Shown: piece after piece, positions 47,771 through 58,884 of the stretch | Position numbering within the stretch: the first letter of the stretch is position 1 | How the letters are laid out: every line of letters begins with the position of its first letter | Origin: Microbacterium terricola | GTDB lineage: Bacteria > Actinomycetota > Actinomycetes > Actinomycetales > Microbacteriaceae | Direction: 5' to 3' | Length of the DNA stretch: 64,000 nt | Assembly (NCBI RefSeq): GCF_027943945.1 | Contig: NZ_AP027141.1 | Span: 1,240,001-1,304,000 of the forward strand | Position numbers and translations under genes: made by a program | The notes under the pieces: model-generated | Told to the model about the DNA's origin: nothing | The model's input: the letters and a program-made list of their open reading frames with translations, nothing else | The model's database searches: none

Positions 47771-48199
47771 ATGACCGAGTCCACCGTGCCGTCCGATGCC
47801 CTGCGCTGGGCGCTCGATCGGGGCGTGGGGGCGCTCGCCGAGAAGATGGGCTTCACCTGGGTGGAGCTGAACCCCGAGCGCGCTGTGGCGACCATGCCGG
47901 TCGAGGGCAACACGCAGCCCGTGGGTCTCATGCACGGCGGCGCATACGTCGTCCTCGGCGAGTCCCTCGGCTCGATGCACGCCAACCTTCTGGCCGGAGA
48001 GGGCCGCCTGGCGGTCGGCGTCGACATCAACGCGACCCACACCCGATCGGCCACGGCCGGCACGGTCACCGGCGTGTGCACGCCGATCCACGTCGGTCGG
48101 TCGATCACCGTCCACGAGATCGTCGTCACCGACGATCAGGGACGCCGCTGCTCGACGGTGCGGATCACGAACATGATCCGCGACCTGCCTTCGGCCTGA
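47771..48199 (+). CDS. Hot-dog thioesterase (PaaI/MenI type)
   Basis: A 142-residue thioesterase. The active-site region GLMHGGAYVVLGESLGSMHA has the His and catalytic Glu of the PaaI/MenI group, which cleaves aromatic or 1,4-dihydroxy-2-naphthoyl CoA esters. The ATG is preceded by CGGGAG. It is divergent from polA and converges with the ANTAR regulator. Confidence 0.88.
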   Translation: MTESTVPSDALRWALDRGVGALAEKMGFTWVELNPERAVATMPVEGNTQPVGLMHGGAYVVLGESLGSMHANLLAGEGRLAVGVDINATHTRSATAGTVTGVCTPIHVGRSITVHEIVVTDDQGRRCSTVRITNMIRDLPSA

Positions 48200-48208
48200 G
48201 CCGGTCGG

Positions 48209-48829
48209 TCAGGCCTTCTTCGGGGCCAGCTGCTCGATGATGGCCTTCGCGACATCCTGCATCGTGAGGCGGCGGTCCATCGAGGCCTTCTGGATCCAGC
48301 GGAACGCCTCGGGCTCGGACAGACCCATCTTCTCGTTCAGCAGGCCCTTGGCCCGGTCGACGAGCTTGCGGGTCTCGAAGCGCTCGACCATGTCGGCGAC
48401 CTCGGCCTCGAGCGTGATGATCTGCTCGTAGCGGGCCAGCGCGATCTCGATCGCGGGCAGCAGGTCGTTCGGGGTGAAGGGCTTCACGACGTACGCGAGG
48501 GCGCCGGCTTCGCTGGCGCGCTCGACGAGCTCCTTCTGACTGAACGCGGTCAGCAGCACGACCGGAGCGATGTGGTTCTTGCTGAGCTTCTCGGCGGCCG
48601 AGATGCCGTCGAGCTGGGGCATCTTCACGTCCATGATCACGAGGTCGGGACGCAGCTCGGTGGCCAGCTGGACAGCCGTCTCGCCGTCACCGGCCTCGCC
48701 GACGACGTCGAACCCGTTGTCGCGGAGGATCTCCACGATGTCGAGGCGGATGAGCGACTCGTCTTCTGCGACGACGACACGACGCGGGGCGGATGCGGTG
48801 GGCGCAGCGGGCTGCTCTTGCTCGGTCAC
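48209..48829 (-). CDS. ANTAR-domain response regulator (PdtaR-like)
   Basis: A 206-residue regulator. The receiver domain (about 17-130) has the phosphoacceptor Asp in LVIMDVKMPQLDG and switch residues in VLLTAFSQKE and YVVKPFTPNDL. The C-terminal ANTAR domain (about 145-205) contains AKGLLNEKMGLSEPEAFRWIQKASM. It binds RNA hairpins and prevents termination when phosphorylated. It resembles M. tuberculosis PdtaR (Rv1626), also near polA. The cognate kinase is not in the window. Confidence 0.93.
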   Translation of the reverse strand: MTEQEQPAAPTASAPRRVVVAEDESLIRLDIVEILRDNGFDVVGEAGDGETAVQLATELRPDLVIMDVKMPQLDGISAAEKLSKNHIAPVVLLTAFSQKELVERASEAGALAYVVKPFTPNDLLPAIEIALARYEQIITLEAEVADMVERFETRKLVDRAKGLLNEKMGLSEPEAFRWIQKASMDRRLTMQDVAKAIIEQLAPKKA

Positions 48830-48835
48830 CTTTGA

Positions 48836-48841
48836 ATCTTA
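48836..48841 (-). promoter_or_regulatory. -10 element (TAAGAT), leaderless, for the ANTAR regulator gene
   Basis: TAAGAT lies six bases before the GTG at 48829. A TACCGT starts a few bases further upstream and could be an alternative. Confidence 0.45.
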
Positions 48842-48862
48842 CGGTATCGTCGTTCCGCACTG

Positions 48863-48948
48863 GCCGGTGTGGCGGAATGGCAGACGCGACCGACTCAAAC
48901 TCGGTTGCCCGCAAGGGCGTGTGGGTTCGACTCCCACCACCGGTACCA
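48863..48948 (+). tRNA. tRNA-Leu (CAA)
   Basis: An 86-base class II tRNA. Acceptor GCCGGTG pairs with CACCGGT (terminal G-U). The anticodon loop CTCAAAC between ACCGA and TCGGT gives CAA, reading UUG. A variable arm GCCCGCAAGGGC, a T-arm with GGTTCGACTCC and an encoded CCA are present. Confidence 0.95.
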
Positions 48949-48985
48949 AGCCACCCGAGGGTGATCCAGCGCGCCGGCGGTCGGC

Positions 48986-49351
48986 TCAGCGGTGGTACCG
49001 CCGGAAGGCGTCCGCGACGCCGCCGAGGACGATCGCCCCGACACCGCTCACGACGCCGACGAGGAAGAGGATGTCGGCCCACGATCCCGTGAGGGGCTTC
49101 AGCACGCTGGCCCCGTCGTCCCAGCTCTCGTCGTAGGCCCACTCGCTGGCAGATGCCACATTGGTGGTCTGCGCGTAGTAAATGTCCTCGACGATGCTGT
49201 TCGACCAGAGCGCGAGGAGCGCCGCCCCGACGATGCAGACCGCGCTGACGAGCACGAGCGCGCGCTGTCCGCGCGGCCTCCAGTGGTCGACGACTGCTGC
49301 GTCGGACTCCCCTGGCCCCTCGGGCGTGCTCTCGATGGGGGCGTCAGGCAC
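48986..49351 (-). CDS. Two-helix membrane protein, hypothetical
   Basis: A 121-residue protein with two membrane helices (about 31-50 and 91-112) and an outside loop rich in acidic and aromatic residues (SASEWAYDESWDDG). I do not recognise a family. The gene overlaps the SHOCT gene by eight bases and is probably translated with it. Confidence 0.7.
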   Translation of the reverse strand: MPDAPIESTPEGPGESDAAVVDHWRPRGQRALVLVSAVCIVGAALLALWSNSIVEDIYYAQTTNVASASEWAYDESWDDGASVLKPLTGSWADILFLVGVVSGVGAIVLGGVADAFRRYHR

Positions 49352-49730
49352 CGAAGTACTGGTTGCCGAGAGCCTTGCTCTTCAGCGCGTCGAACTCGCC
49401 CTGCGTGATCGTGCCCGCGTCGAGCAGCTGCTGCGCACGCGCGATGTCGTCGGCGGGGCTCGTCGACGCCGACGGGCGGTACGAGTCCTCTTCCGGCGCG
49501 CGGTAGTGCTCAGCGCGCGCACGCTCCGCGATGCCGCTGCCGCGGGCGATGACGTAGACGAGTGCCGTGATCAGCGGCACGAAGATCAGGAAGAAGATCC
49601 AGGCCGCCTTGCCCCATCCCCCGACGGTGTCGTCGCGGAACAGATCCATGATCACGAAGATCACGACGAAGAAATAAGAGACGACGTAGACGAACCACAG
49701 CAGCATCCAGAAGAAATCCCCAAGGAACAT
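49344..49730 (-). CDS. PLDc_N/SHOCT-domain membrane protein
   Basis: A 128-residue protein. Two N-terminal helices (about 5-27 and 41-62) with DLFRDDTVGGWGKAAWIFFLIFVPLI resemble the PLDc_N region. The C-terminal 30 residues ARAQQLLDAGTITQGEFDALKSKALG form a SHOCT motif, a short oligomerisation element. Function unknown, probably envelope associated. Confidence 0.82.
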   Translation of the reverse strand: MFLGDFFWMLLWFVYVVSYFFVVIFVIMDLFRDDTVGGWGKAAWIFFLIFVPLITALVYVIARGSGIAERARAEHYRAPEEDSYRPSASTSPADDIARAQQLLDAGTITQGEFDALKSKALGNQYFGA

Positions 49731-49757
49731 GTGCTCACTACCTCCAGATATGCGGAT

Positions 49758-49786
49758 GACCGCGCCAGTATATAGCTGGCGCGGTC
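49758..49786. terminator. Stem-loop downstream of pyk
   Basis: GACCGCGCCAG and its exact complement enclose TATATAG: an 11-base stem with a 7-base loop. It lies 15 bases beyond the pyk stop and before the SHOCT gene. There is no T-run, so termination would be imperfect; it may also shape the leader of the SHOCT gene. Confidence 0.6.
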
Positions 49787-49800
49787 AGTCACAGGGGATA

Positions 49801-51249
49801 TCAGGCGTGGTCGCGGTAGATCGGTGCCTTGCCGTGGACGGCGTCGCCGACCTTGTGGATGCGGATGTCGTTGGTCGACCCGATGATTCCGGGAGGCGAG
49901 CCGGAGATGACGACCACGCGGTCGCCGACTTCGGCCAGTCCGTTGCCCAGCAGGTGGTTGTCGACCTGAAGGTACATGAGGTCGGTGTGGGCGACGTGCT
50001 CGACGAGCGTCGACTGGATGCCCCAGGTGAGGGCCATCCGCCGGCGGATCGCGGGATCGGGCGCGAACGCCAGCATCGGGATCTTCGGGCGCAGGCGCGA
50101 CATGCGCCGCGCGGTGTCACCCGATTCGGTGAACAGGCACAGGTACTTGGCGTCGACGAAGTCGGCGACCTCGATCGCGGCGAGCGTGATCGCCCCGCCC
50201 TGCGTGCGCGGCTTGGCCGTCATCGGCGCGATGCGCTCGAGACCGTGGTCCTCGGTGGATGCCACGATGCGTGCCATCGTCTCGACCACGACGACCGGGT
50301 ACTTGCCGACGCTCGTCTCGCCCGACAGCATGACCGCGTCGGCGCCGTCGAGGACGGCGTTGGCGACGTCGCTGGTCTCCGCGCGGGTGGGCACGGGGTT
50401 CTCGATCATCGACTCGAGCATCTGCGTGGCCACGATGACCGGCTTGGCCATGCGGCGGCAGAGCTCGACCGCGCGCTTCTGCACGATCGGCACGGCTTCG
50501 AGCGGGAGCTCGACACCCAGGTCGCCGCGGGCGACCATGATGCCGTCGAAGGCGTCGATGATCTCCTCGAGGTTGTCGACCGCCTGCGGCTTCTCGATCT
50601 TCGCGATGACGGGGATCTTGCGTCCCTCTTCCGCCATGATCTCGTGCACGCGCTGCACGTCGGCGGCGTTGCGCACGAACGACAGTGCGATGAGGTCGGC
50701 GCCCGCCTGCAGGCCCCAGCGGAGATCCGCCTCGTCCTTGTCGGACAGGGCGGGGACGTTCACGGCGACGCCGGGCAGGTTGATGCCCTTGTTGTTGGAC
50801 ACGGCGCCGGCGACGATGACCTTCGTCGTCACGACGGGACCGTCGACGCTCACGACCTCGACGCGGACCTTGCCGTCGTCGATGAGCAGGAAGTCGCCCG
50901 GCTTGACGTCGGCAGGCAGACCCTTGAAGGTCGTCGAGACGATCTCCTTCGTGCCCTCGATGTCGTCGGTGGTGATCTTGAAGATGTCACCCTCGGCCAG
51001 GTCGTGCGGCCCGGCGGCGAACTTGCCCAGGCGGATCTTGGGGCCCTGGAGGTCGACCAGGATGGCGACGGCGCGATCGGCGTCGTCTGCGGCCTTGCGC
51101 ACGTTGGCGAAGCGCTTCTCGTGCTCGGAGTAGCTCCCGTGGCTGAGGTTGAAGCGGGTGACGTCCACTCCGGCCTCGATGATCGCCCGGACCATCTCAT
51201 ACGAGTCGGTGGCGGGGCCCAGCGTGGCGACGATCTTGGCGCGTCTCAT
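49801..51249 (-). CDS. pyk: Pyruvate kinase
   Basis: A 482-residue glycolytic enzyme making pyruvate and ATP from phosphoenolpyruvate and ADP. RRAKIVATLGPATDS, LVDLQGPKIRLG, MVARGDLGVELPLE and ATQMLESMIENPVPTRAE (the active-site block) are visible. The start ATG 51249 is the family N-terminus. A TAGGCT -10 at 51284-51289 overlaps the gltD stop, so pyk has its own promoter with a leader of about 30 bases. Confidence 0.95.
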   Translation of the reverse strand: MRRAKIVATLGPATDSYEMVRAIIEAGVDVTRFNLSHGSYSEHEKRFANVRKAADDADRAVAILVDLQGPKIRLGKFAAGPHDLAEGDIFKITTDDIEGTKEIVSTTFKGLPADVKPGDFLLIDDGKVRVEVVSVDGPVVTTKVIVAGAVSNNKGINLPGVAVNVPALSDKDEADLRWGLQAGADLIALSFVRNAADVQRVHEIMAEEGRKIPVIAKIEKPQAVDNLEEIIDAFDGIMVARGDLGVELPLEAVPIVQKRAVELCRRMAKPVIVATQMLESMIENPVPTRAETSDVANAVLDGADAVMLSGETSVGKYPVVVVETMARIVASTEDHGLERIAPMTAKPRTQGGAITLAAIEVADFVDAKYLCLFTESGDTARRMSRLRPKIPMLAFAPDPAIRRRMALTWGIQSTLVEHVAHTDLMYLQVDNHLLGNGLAEVGDRVVVISGSPPGIIGSTNDIRIHKVGDAVHGKAPIYRDHA

Positions 51250-51286
51250 CCGTATCTTTCTCTTGGGGTGGGGGAAGGAAACCAGC

Positions 51287-52748
<1,462 letters not shown>

Positions 52749-52756
<8 letters not shown>

Positions 52757-55700
52757 CCGTCACCTCCATGATGCGGTTCCAGACCACGTCGCCGTCGGGG
52801 TCGAGCCCTTCGGCGACCGCCTCCTGACGCGTCTGCATCACCGCGGCGTAGTCGCGCGGTGTCACGAGGACGAAGTTGGGCACCTCGTTCTCGAAGTCGT
52901 CCAAGAGTGCGGCAGCGAGTGCCGAGTCGGTCTCGGCCACGTGCTGCTCGAGCAGATCGCGGAGGATGGCAGCATCCCCCGATCCGAGCTCGCCGAGGGC
53001 GAGCTCTCCGAGCGCGATCGCCTCGCGGTTCACGAGTGCGTGATCGAGCCGGTACACGTACGCGGTGCCGCCGGACATGCCGGCACCGAGGTTGCGGCCC
53101 GTCTCGCCGAGGATCACGGCGAGGCCGCCGGTCATGTACTCCAGCGCGTGGTCGCCCACGCCCTCGACGACGGCGGTGGCGCCCGAGTTGCGCACGAGGA
53201 AGCGCTCGCCGACGACGCCGCGCAGGAACATGGTCCCCTGCGTCGCGCCGTAGCCGATGACGTTGCCCGCGATCACGTTCTTCGAGGCGTCGAACCCGGC
53301 GTCGCGCGGCGGGCGGACGACGATCTGCCCACCGGACAGACCCTTGCCGACATAGTCGTTCGAGTCGCCCTCGAGCCGCAGCGTGATGCCGGCCGGGAGG
53401 AACGCGCCGAAGGACTGTCCAGCGGAACCGGTGAGGTTGACGGTGATCGAGCCCGAGGGCAGGCCGTTCTGTCCGTGCGCGAGGGTGACCCGGTTGCCGA
53501 GCATCGTCCCGACCGCGCGCGCCGTGTTGCGCACGGGCAGGTCGATCGTGATCGATCCGCCGTGGGCGACCACATCCTGCGCGCGCTCGATGAGCTGGAC
53601 GTCGAAGTGCTCGCCGAGCTCGTGATCCTGCGGCCGCATGTTGCGCCGAGGCTCGTCGGCGGCGAATGCCGGTCCCTCCAGGATCGGGCGCAGGTCGAGG
53701 CCGCTGGTCTTCCAGTGCTCGACCGCCCCGTCGACGTCGAGGAGCTCGGTGTGGCCGATGACCTCGTCGAGCGAGCGGTAGCCGAGCTCGGCCAGGTACT
53801 CGCGCACCTCTTCGGCGACGAACTCCATGAAGTTGACGACGAACTCCGGCTTGCCGGTGAAGCGCGAGCGCAGCACGGGGTTCTGCGTCGCGACGCCGAC
53901 CGGGCACGTGTCGAGGTGGCACACGCGCATCATGATGCAGCCCTCGACCACGAGCGCCGTGGTCGCGAAGCCGAACTCCTCTGCGCCGAGCAGCGCGGCG
54001 ATCAGCACGTCGCGACCCGTCTTCAGCTGCCCGTCCGCCTGCACGACGACGCGGTCGCGCATGTCGTTGAGCATCAGCGTCTGCTGGGTCTCGGCCAGGC
54101 CGAGCTCCCACGGTGTGCCGGCGTGCTTGAGCGAGTTCAGCGGGCTCGCTCCGGTGCCGCCGTCGTGGCCGGAGACCAGGATGACGTCGGCCAGCGCCTT
54201 GGCGGTGCCCGCGGCGACCGCGCCGATGCCGGACTGGCTGACGAGCTTCACGTGCACGCGGGCCGACGGGTTGGCGCGCTTGAGGTCGAAGATCAGCTGC
54301 TTGAGATCCTCGATGGAGTAGATGTCGTGGTGCGGCGGCGGGGAGATGAGCCCCACCCCGGCGGTGCCGCCGCGCGTGCGCGCGATCCAGGGGTAGACCT
54401 TGCCCGGCGGGAGCTGGCCGCCCTCCCCCGGCTTGGCGCCCTGCGCCAGCTTGATCTGGATGTCCTCGGCGTGCGTGAGGTACATGCTCGTCACGCCGAA
54501 CCGGCCGGAGGCGACCTGCTTGATGGCGCTGCGGCGCTCGGGGTCGAGCAGACGGTTGATGTCCTCGCCGCCCTCGCCCGTGTTCGACTTCGCGCCCAGA
54601 CGGTTCATCGCGATCGCGAGCGTCTCGTGGGCCTCCTTCGAGATGGACCCGTAGCTCATCGCGCCGGTGGAGAACCGCTTGACGATGGATGCGACCGGCT
54701 CGACCTCGTCGAGGGGCACAGGAGGCCGCTCCCCCGTCTTGAGCTTGAACAGCCCGCGCAGGGTCTTCAGCTCCTCGGCCTGGTCGTCGACGAGCTTCGT
54801 GTACTCGCGGAAGACGTCGTAGCGGCGCGTCCGGGTCGAGTGCTGGAGCCGGAAGACCGTTTCGGGGTTGAACAGGTGGGGCGATCCGTCGCGGCGCCAC
54901 TGGTACTCGCCGCCGGTCCACAGGCGCTCGTGCGCGCGCACCGCCTCGTCCTCGGGGTAGGCGAAGTCGTGGCGGGCCTTGTTCTCGGCCGCGACCTCGG
55001 CGATGCCGATGCCGCCGAGCTTGGACTCGGTGCCGGTGAAGTACTCGGCGATGAACTCGCCGGAGAGGCCGACGGCCTCGAACACCTGCGCGCCCGCATA
55101 GGACGAGACGGTCGAGATGCCCATCTTGGACATGATCTTCAGCACGCCCTTGCCGAGCGCGTAGATCAGGTTCTTGACGGCCTTCTCCGGTGCGATCCCT
55201 GTGATGAAGCCAGAGCGCACGAGGTACTCGGCCGTCTCCATCGCCAGGTACGGGTTGACCGCGGACGCGCCGTAGCCGAGCAGCGTCGCGACGTGGTGCA
55301 CCTCGCGGACGTCACCGGCCTCGACGACCAGACCGACCTTCATCCGGTTCTCGTTGCGGATGAGGTGGTGGTGCACCGCCGACACCATCAGCAGCGACGG
55401 GATCGGGACGAAGTCCTTGTTCGAGTCGCGGTCCGACAGGATGATGAACTCCGCGCCTTCGGCGATCGCGTGGTCGACCTCGGCGCACATCTCGTCGAGC
55501 CGCAGCTTGAGCGGGTCGGGCCCGGCATCCAGTCGATAGAGACCGCGGATGGTGACGGAACGGCGACCGGGCAGCGCCTTGTCGATGTGCTGCAGCTTGG
55601 CGAGCTCGTCGTTGTCGATCACCGGGAAGTCGAGGGTCACCGTGCGGGTGTGCTCAGGTCCCCAGTCGAGGAGGTTGCGCTCGGGCCCGAGGCCCAGAGC

Positions 55701-57344
55701 GAGCGAAGTGACGACCTCTTCGCGGATGGAGTCCAGAGGCGGGTTGGTGACCTGCGCGAACTGCTGCGTGAAGTAGTCGAACAGCAGGCGCGGACGCTCG
55801 CTGAGCACCGCGATCGGCGTGTCGCTGCCCATGGCGCCGAGCGGCTCCGCGCCGTTCTGCCCCATCGGGGTGAGGAGGATGCGGACTTCCTCCTCGGTGT
55901 AGCCGAAGGTGCGCTGCCGGCGGGTGATCGAGGCGATCGGGTGCACGATGTGCTCGCGCTCGGGCAGGTCGGCGAGGCGGACACGACCGGCATCCAGCCA
56001 CTCCTGCCACGGCTCCAGGTCGGCGAGCTGAGACTTGATCTCGTCGTCCTCGATGATGCGGCCCTGCGCGGTGTCGACGAGGAACATGCGGCCGGGGCGC
56101 AGGCGGCCGCGCCGCTTGATGCGCTCGGGCTCGAAGTCGAGCACGCCGGTCTCGCTGCCGATGACGATGAGGCCGTCGGTCGTCTCGGTCCAGCGTCCGG
56201 GGCGCAGACCGTTGCGGTCCAGGGTCGCGCCGACCATCGTGCCGTCGGTGAAGATCAGTGCGGCGGGGCCGTCCCACGGCTCCATCTGCATGGAGTGGAA
56301 GTCGTAGAAGGCGCGCAGCTTCGGGTCGACGTCGGCCTGCTTCTCGTAGGCCTCCGGCACCATCATCATGACGGCGTGCGGCAGGCTGCGCCCGGTCAGC
56401 GTGAGCAGCTCGAGCACCTCGTCGAACGAGGCCGAGTCGCTGGCGCCCTCGGTGCAGATGGGCAGCAGCGGACGGATGTCACCGAGCAGCTCGGACTCGA
56501 GCTGCGACTGGCGCGCCCGCATCCAGTTGCGGTTGCCGTTGACGGTGTTGATCTCGCCGTTGTGCGCGAGCATGCGCAGGGGCTGGGCGAGCGGCCACGA
56601 CGGGAACGTGTTGGTCGAGTAGCGGGAGTGCACGACAGCGAGCTCGGTGGCGAAGCGCTCGTCCTGCAGGTCCGGGTAGAACGGCTCGAGCTGGAGCGTG
56701 GTCACCATGCCCTTGTAGCCGAGCGTGCGGCAGGACAGGGAGACGAAGTAGGCGCCGAGCTCGTGCTGCGCGCGCTTGCGCAGTCGGTACGCGATGCGGT
56801 CGAGCGCGAGGCCCGACACGGTCTCGCCGTCACCCGCGCGGGTGACGAACAGCTGCTCGAAGACGGGACGTGCGGCGAACGCGAGCTTGCCGAGGTGGTC
56901 GTCGACGGTCGGCACGACACGCCAGCCGAGCACGGTCAGACCCTCGGAGGCCGCGATGCGGGCGACGCCGTCCTTCTGGGCCGCGCGCTCTGCGTCGTCG
57001 ACGGGCAGGAAGGCCATGCCGACGGCGTACTCCCCGACGGGGGGCAGTTCGAACTCCACGACCTCGCGGAGGAAGGCGTCGGGCATCTGCGTGAGGATGC
57101 CTGCGCCGTCACCGGTGCCCGCGTCCGAGCCGATCGCGCCGCGGTGCTCGAGGTTGCGCAGCGCAGTGAGCGCGAGCGCGACGATGTCGTGCCCTGCCTC
57201 GCCACGGAGCGTGGCGACCATGGCCAGGCCGCACGCATCCTTCTCGAACGCAGGGTTGTACATGCCCTGCTTGGCGGGGAAAGCGCCCATCCCTGGCTGG
57301 CTCGCGGCCAACCGGGTGGATCCGCGACGGGGGCTCGATGGCAT
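52749..57344 (-). CDS. gltB: Glutamate synthase large subunit
   Basis: A 1531-residue enzyme making two glutamates from glutamine and 2-oxoglutarate. The N-terminal glutaminase nucleophile is Cys38 in [13 protein letters not shown], exposed after propeptide cleavage. The FMN-binding synthase domain contains [21 protein letters not shown] and [12 protein letters not shown], and the C-terminal beta-helix ends the protein. I choose ATG 57344, which has GAGGAC upstream; an in-frame TTG at 57371 is a weaker option. It heads the gltBD operon. Confidence 0.95.
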
Positions 57345-57408
57345 AGCTACCGTCCTCACGTTGATGCTCAAAATGGGACGACGTCGGCCCTGCGCGCGTG
57401 TGCGTGCG

Positions 57409-58380
57409 TTAGTTCGTGGCGACTGTGCTTGTGGCGGTGCCTGCGGTGACTTCGTCTGCGAGAGGTGCGCTGGTGTCGACGAATTCGTTGCTGTCCTGCG
57501 ATTGTACCGCGCTCGGGGAGGTCCACTCGCGGCCGGGCACGTACGGCGAGGGCTCCAGGCCGGGGTGGCGGCGCTTCTGGACGAAGAACAGCACGATGCC
57601 GAGGACGACGCAGATGATGGCCGCCCAGACGTTGGTGCGCAGGCCGAGGACGATCTCGCTCGGGTCGATGCGGATCGACTCCCACACGATGCGGCCGGCG
57701 CCGTACCACATGAGGTAGATCGCGAAGGTGCGGCCCCACTGGAGGCGGAACTTCCGGCCGGCCCAGAGGATCACGGCGGCGCCGAGCAGGTTCCAGACGA
57801 CCTCGTAGAGGAAGGTCGGGTGGAACAGCGTGCCCTCGGCAAGGCCGGGAGGGAAGGCGGGGTTGGTGCTGTCGATCTCCAGGCCCCACGGCACGTCGGT
57901 GGGGAGGCCGAACAGCTCCTGGTTGAACCAGTTGCCGAAGCGTCCGAGCGCCTGGGCGATGATCAGACCTGGCGCCAAAGCGTCGGCGAATGTCCAGAAT
58001 CGGATGCCCGTCCAGCGGCAGCCGAGCCATGCGCCGATCGCGCCGCCGATGAGGGCGCCGAAGATGGCGATGCCGCCCTCCCAGATGCGGAAGATCGCCC
58101 AGATGTCTGTGCCCTCCCCGAAGTAGAAGCCGGGGTGGGTGAGCACGTGGAAGATGCGGGCGCCGATGATGCCGAGGGGCACCGCGATCAGCGCGATGTC
58201 GATGACGACCCACGGCTCCGCACCCCGCTTGGTGAGGCGGTGGTTCGTGAGCAGCACCGCGACGATGATGCCCGCGATGATGCACAGCGCGTAGAAGTGG
58301 ATGCGCAGCGGCCCGAGGTCGATGTAGCTGACAGACGGACTCGGGATGCTGGCGACGACGTCCAGGGCGGAGGAAAGCAC
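57409..58380 (-). CDS. lgt: Prolipoprotein diacylglyceryl transferase
   Basis: A 323-residue membrane enzyme transferring diacylglycerol to lipobox cysteines. Seven membrane helices and the Lgt signature [13 protein letters not shown] are present, as are [13 protein letters not shown] and [14 protein letters not shown]. The C-terminal 50 residues are polar and variable. The GTG at 58380 starts just before the conserved region and lies seven bases after a TAGACT -10. Confidence 0.93.
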   Translation of the reverse strand: MLSSALDVVASIPSPSVSYIDLGPLRIHFYALCIIAGIIVAVLLTNHRLTKRGAEPWVVIDIALIAVPLGIIGARIFHVLTHPGFYFGEGTDIWAIFRIWEGGIAIFGALIGGAIGAWLGCRWTGIRFWTFADALAPGLIIAQALGRFGNWFNQELFGLPTDVPWGLEIDSTNPAFPPGLAEGTLFHPTFLYEVVWNLLGAAVILWAGRKFRLQWGRTFAIYLMWYGAGRIVWESIRIDPSEIVLGLRTNVWAAIICVVLGIVLFFVQKRRHPGLEPSPYVPGREWTSPSAVQSQDSNEFVDTSAPLADEVTAGTATSTVATN

Positions 58381-58387
58381 GAGGGGA

Positions 58388-58393
58388 AGTCTA
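58388..58393 (-). promoter_or_regulatory. -10 element (TAGACT), leaderless, for lgt
   Basis: TAGACT lies seven bases before the GTG at 58380. Confidence 0.5.
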
Positions 58394-58443
58394 CTTGCCG
58401 CCGCACGGTGCCCGTCCCCGCCCGCCGCGTGGCCGCCGTGCGG

Positions 58444-58541
58444 GTCGTTGAGCGAGCGCAGCGAGGCGAACTGGGACGGCAGGGTGCGGGTCGTTGAGCG
58501 AGCGAAGCGAGACGAAACGTCGCCGCGCTCCTCGCTCAACG
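58444..58541. repeat. REP-like cluster A (three units)
   Basis: Three copies of a palindromic unit with core CGTTGAGCGAGCGAAGCGAG: forward at 58444-58470, forward at 58490-58519, and inverted at 58522-58541. The last two face each other and would form a strong hairpin. The inverted copy contains the stop codon of the GIY-YIG gene. Confidence 0.85.
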
Positions 58542-58835
58542 AGCCGTGGGTGTCTGGCCGCGTGTGCGCGCGCTCCAGCCGATCACGGCCTCGAGGCCGC
58601 CTTCGATGAGTGCCTTCCGTTTGGCGTGGCTCCAGCCCTGGATGCGCTTCTCCCACAGGAATGCTTCACCGATGTCGTCGAACTCGGTGTTCCAGATCAG
58701 CCTCACTGGGAGCCGACGCCGCGTATACGCCGCTCCTTCTCCTGCCGCGTGCTGCGCGACGCGACGGTGGAGGTCGAGCGTGCTGCCGACGTAGAACGTG
58801 CCGTCGGCGCACTCGAGGATGTACACGTGAGCCAT
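58536..58835 (-). CDS. GIY-YIG nuclease family protein
   Basis: A 99-residue single-domain GIY-YIG endonuclease of the UPF0213/YhbQ size class. Catalytic features are VYILEC (Tyr5), FYVGST (Tyr15-Gly17), the Arg pair at 24-25 and Glu62 in LWEKRIQGW. ATG 58835 is six bases after a TACCGT -10, so it is probably expressed from a leaderless transcript. REP-like palindromes bracket it on both sides, and its TGA stop lies inside one. Whether it acts on those repeats is unknown. It separates lgt from the trp genes, neighbours in M. tuberculosis. Confidence 0.9.
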   Translation of the reverse strand: MAHVYILECADGTFYVGSTLDLHRRVAQHAAGEGAAYTRRRLPVRLIWNTEFDDIGEAFLWEKRIQGWSHAKRKALIEGGLEAVIGWSARTRGQTPTAR

Positions 58836-58841
58836 GGCGCG

Positions 58842-58847
58842 ACGGTA
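58842..58847 (-). promoter_or_regulatory. -10 element (TACCGT), leaderless, for the GIY-YIG gene
   Basis: TACCGT lies six bases before the ATG at 58835. Confidence 0.5.
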
Positions 58848-58874
58848 CGGCGAGCTGCCGACACGGCGATCGGG

Positions 58875-58883
58875 TTATCCACA
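58875..58883 (+). promoter_or_regulatory. Perfect DnaA-box sequence
   Basis: TTATCCACA matches the consensus DnaA box exactly. It is 27 bases upstream of the -10 of the GIY-YIG gene and touches the first repeat of cluster B. A single box is not an origin. Confidence 0.4.
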
Positions 58884-58884
58884 G

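Noticed and set aside
58875..58883. Replication origin suspected from the DnaA box
   Set aside because: A single box, no dnaA, dnaN or gyrase genes and no AT-rich unwinding region.
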